DNA of 6,226 bases, from positions 1 through 6,226 of the forward strand of contig FR893917.1 of assembly GCA_000434115.1 (NCBI GenBank), written 5' to 3'. Source of the stretch: Roseburia sp. CAG:309. Lineage in GTDB: Bacteria; Bacillota; Clostridia; Lachnospirales; Lachnospiraceae. The notes below the pieces were generated by a model that saw only the letters and a program-made list of their open reading frames with translations, was not told the origin of the DNA and did no database searches. Positions 5,957 to 6,226 of the stretch are shown one piece after another. Numbering within the stretch: the first letter of the stretch is position 1; every line of letters starts with the position of its first letter. Both the position numbers and the translations under genes were made by a program.

Positions 5957-5985
5957 TTGCTTTTTTGAGAGAAATCCCCTATAAT
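5957..5985 (+). promoter_or_regulatory. Internal promoter for tuf
   Basis: TTGCTT (5957-5962, three of six) and a perfect TATAAT (5980-5985) are 17 bp apart in the 131-nt fusA-tuf spacer. Transcription would start near 5992, giving a leader of about 64 nt. No terminator is visible between fusA and tuf, so tuf would receive both operon read-through and its own transcripts. This fits the need for several-fold more EF-Tu than ribosomes. Confidence 0.6.
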
Positions 5986-6055
5986 GTATGTATATTGGCT
6001 CGTAAAGCAAAATTTCTAAAACAAAAATAAAAAAATGTTAGGAGGACGTTTAGAA

Positions 6056-6226
6056 ATGGCTAAGGAAAAATATGTAAGAACGAAACCACATTGTAACATT
6101 GGTACAATTGGACACGTAGACCACGGTAAAACAACATTGACAGCTGCTATTACAAAAGTATTGGCTGCAAGAGTTGCAGGTAATGAGGCAACTGACTTTG
6201 AAAATATCGATAAAGCTCCAGAAGAA
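6056..6226 (+). CDS. tuf: Elongation factor Tu, N-terminal 57 codons (cut by window end)
   Basis: EF-Tu is the GTPase that delivers aminoacyl-tRNA to the ribosomal A site. The first 57 codons are in the window and open to its end; a complete protein has about 395 residues. The start reads MAKEKYVRTKPHCNIGTIG, followed by the P-loop GHVDHGKT (19-26) and TLTAAITKVLA. C13 is where many bacteria have Val; I recall this variant as common in Clostridia. AGGAGG (6040-6045) lies 10 nt before the ATG. It is the last gene of the str cluster, served by the operon and by its own promoter at 5957-5985. The truncation is due to the window, not to the gene. Confidence 0.97.
   Translation, partial: MAKEKYVRTKPHCNIGTIGHVDHGKTTLTAAITKVLAARVAGNEATDFENIDKAPEE

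Noticed and set aside
5925..5966. Terminator after fusA
   Set aside because: A T-run is present at 5961-5966, but the only inverted repeat before it (TCGATA with TAACGA, 5932-5949) is short, mismatched, AT-rich and separated from the T-run.
1..6226. Mobile element, CRISPR array, tRNA, defence or biosynthetic system
   Set aside because: No transposase or integrase frame, no spaced direct repeats, no tRNA-like fold and no unexplained multi-gene cluster was seen; apart from the adhesin the genes are core translation genes.

Overview
The window is a stretch of low-GC Clostridia chromosome, most likely from the Lachnospiraceae. The ribosomal protein and elongation factor sequences fit this: an S12 of 139 residues with the Firmicutes-type insertion, an S7 of 156 residues, and an EF-Tu N-terminus with PHCNIGT. 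AT-rich spacers and strong AGGAGG ribosome binding sites also fit. No 16S gene is present, so the family-level placement is an inference.

Layout, all genes on the + strand. (1) Positions 1-190 hold two small tandem hairpins, a perfect 16-bp AT palindrome and candidate promoter elements; there is no recognisable gene. (2) 191-2494 encodes a secreted, multidomain surface protein: signal peptide, choice-of-anchor A type adhesin domain, Ig-like and fibronectin-III-like modules, a Ser/Thr/Pro/Gly linker and two Lys-rich Big_2-like domains, with no visible wall anchor. (3) 2495-2671 holds an intrinsic terminator for that gene, with the near-consensus promoter of the next operon overlapping and nested inside the terminator hairpin. 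(4) 2672-6226 is the classical str operon: rpsL (S12), rpsG (S7), fusA (EF-G) and the first 57 codons of tuf (EF-Tu), cut by the window end. tuf also has its own promoter in the fusA-tuf spacer.

The str genes supply the decoding-centre protein S12, the 30S head assembly protein S7 and the two GTPases of elongation. Their grouping supports coordinated supply of the translation machinery. rpsG starts with GTG and fusA with TTG. The spacers before these two genes share a hairpin-forming motif, CGGACACA(G)AAGTG(AG)TAC. The copy before fusA is followed by a segment resembling the 16S rRNA region that contacts S7. This is a candidate S7 feedback site, not a demonstrated one.

No mobile element, CRISPR array, tRNA, rRNA gene or new multi-gene system is visible. 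The noteworthy material is regulatory (nested terminator/promoter, repeated spacer hairpins) and positional (an accessory adhesin next to a core operon).
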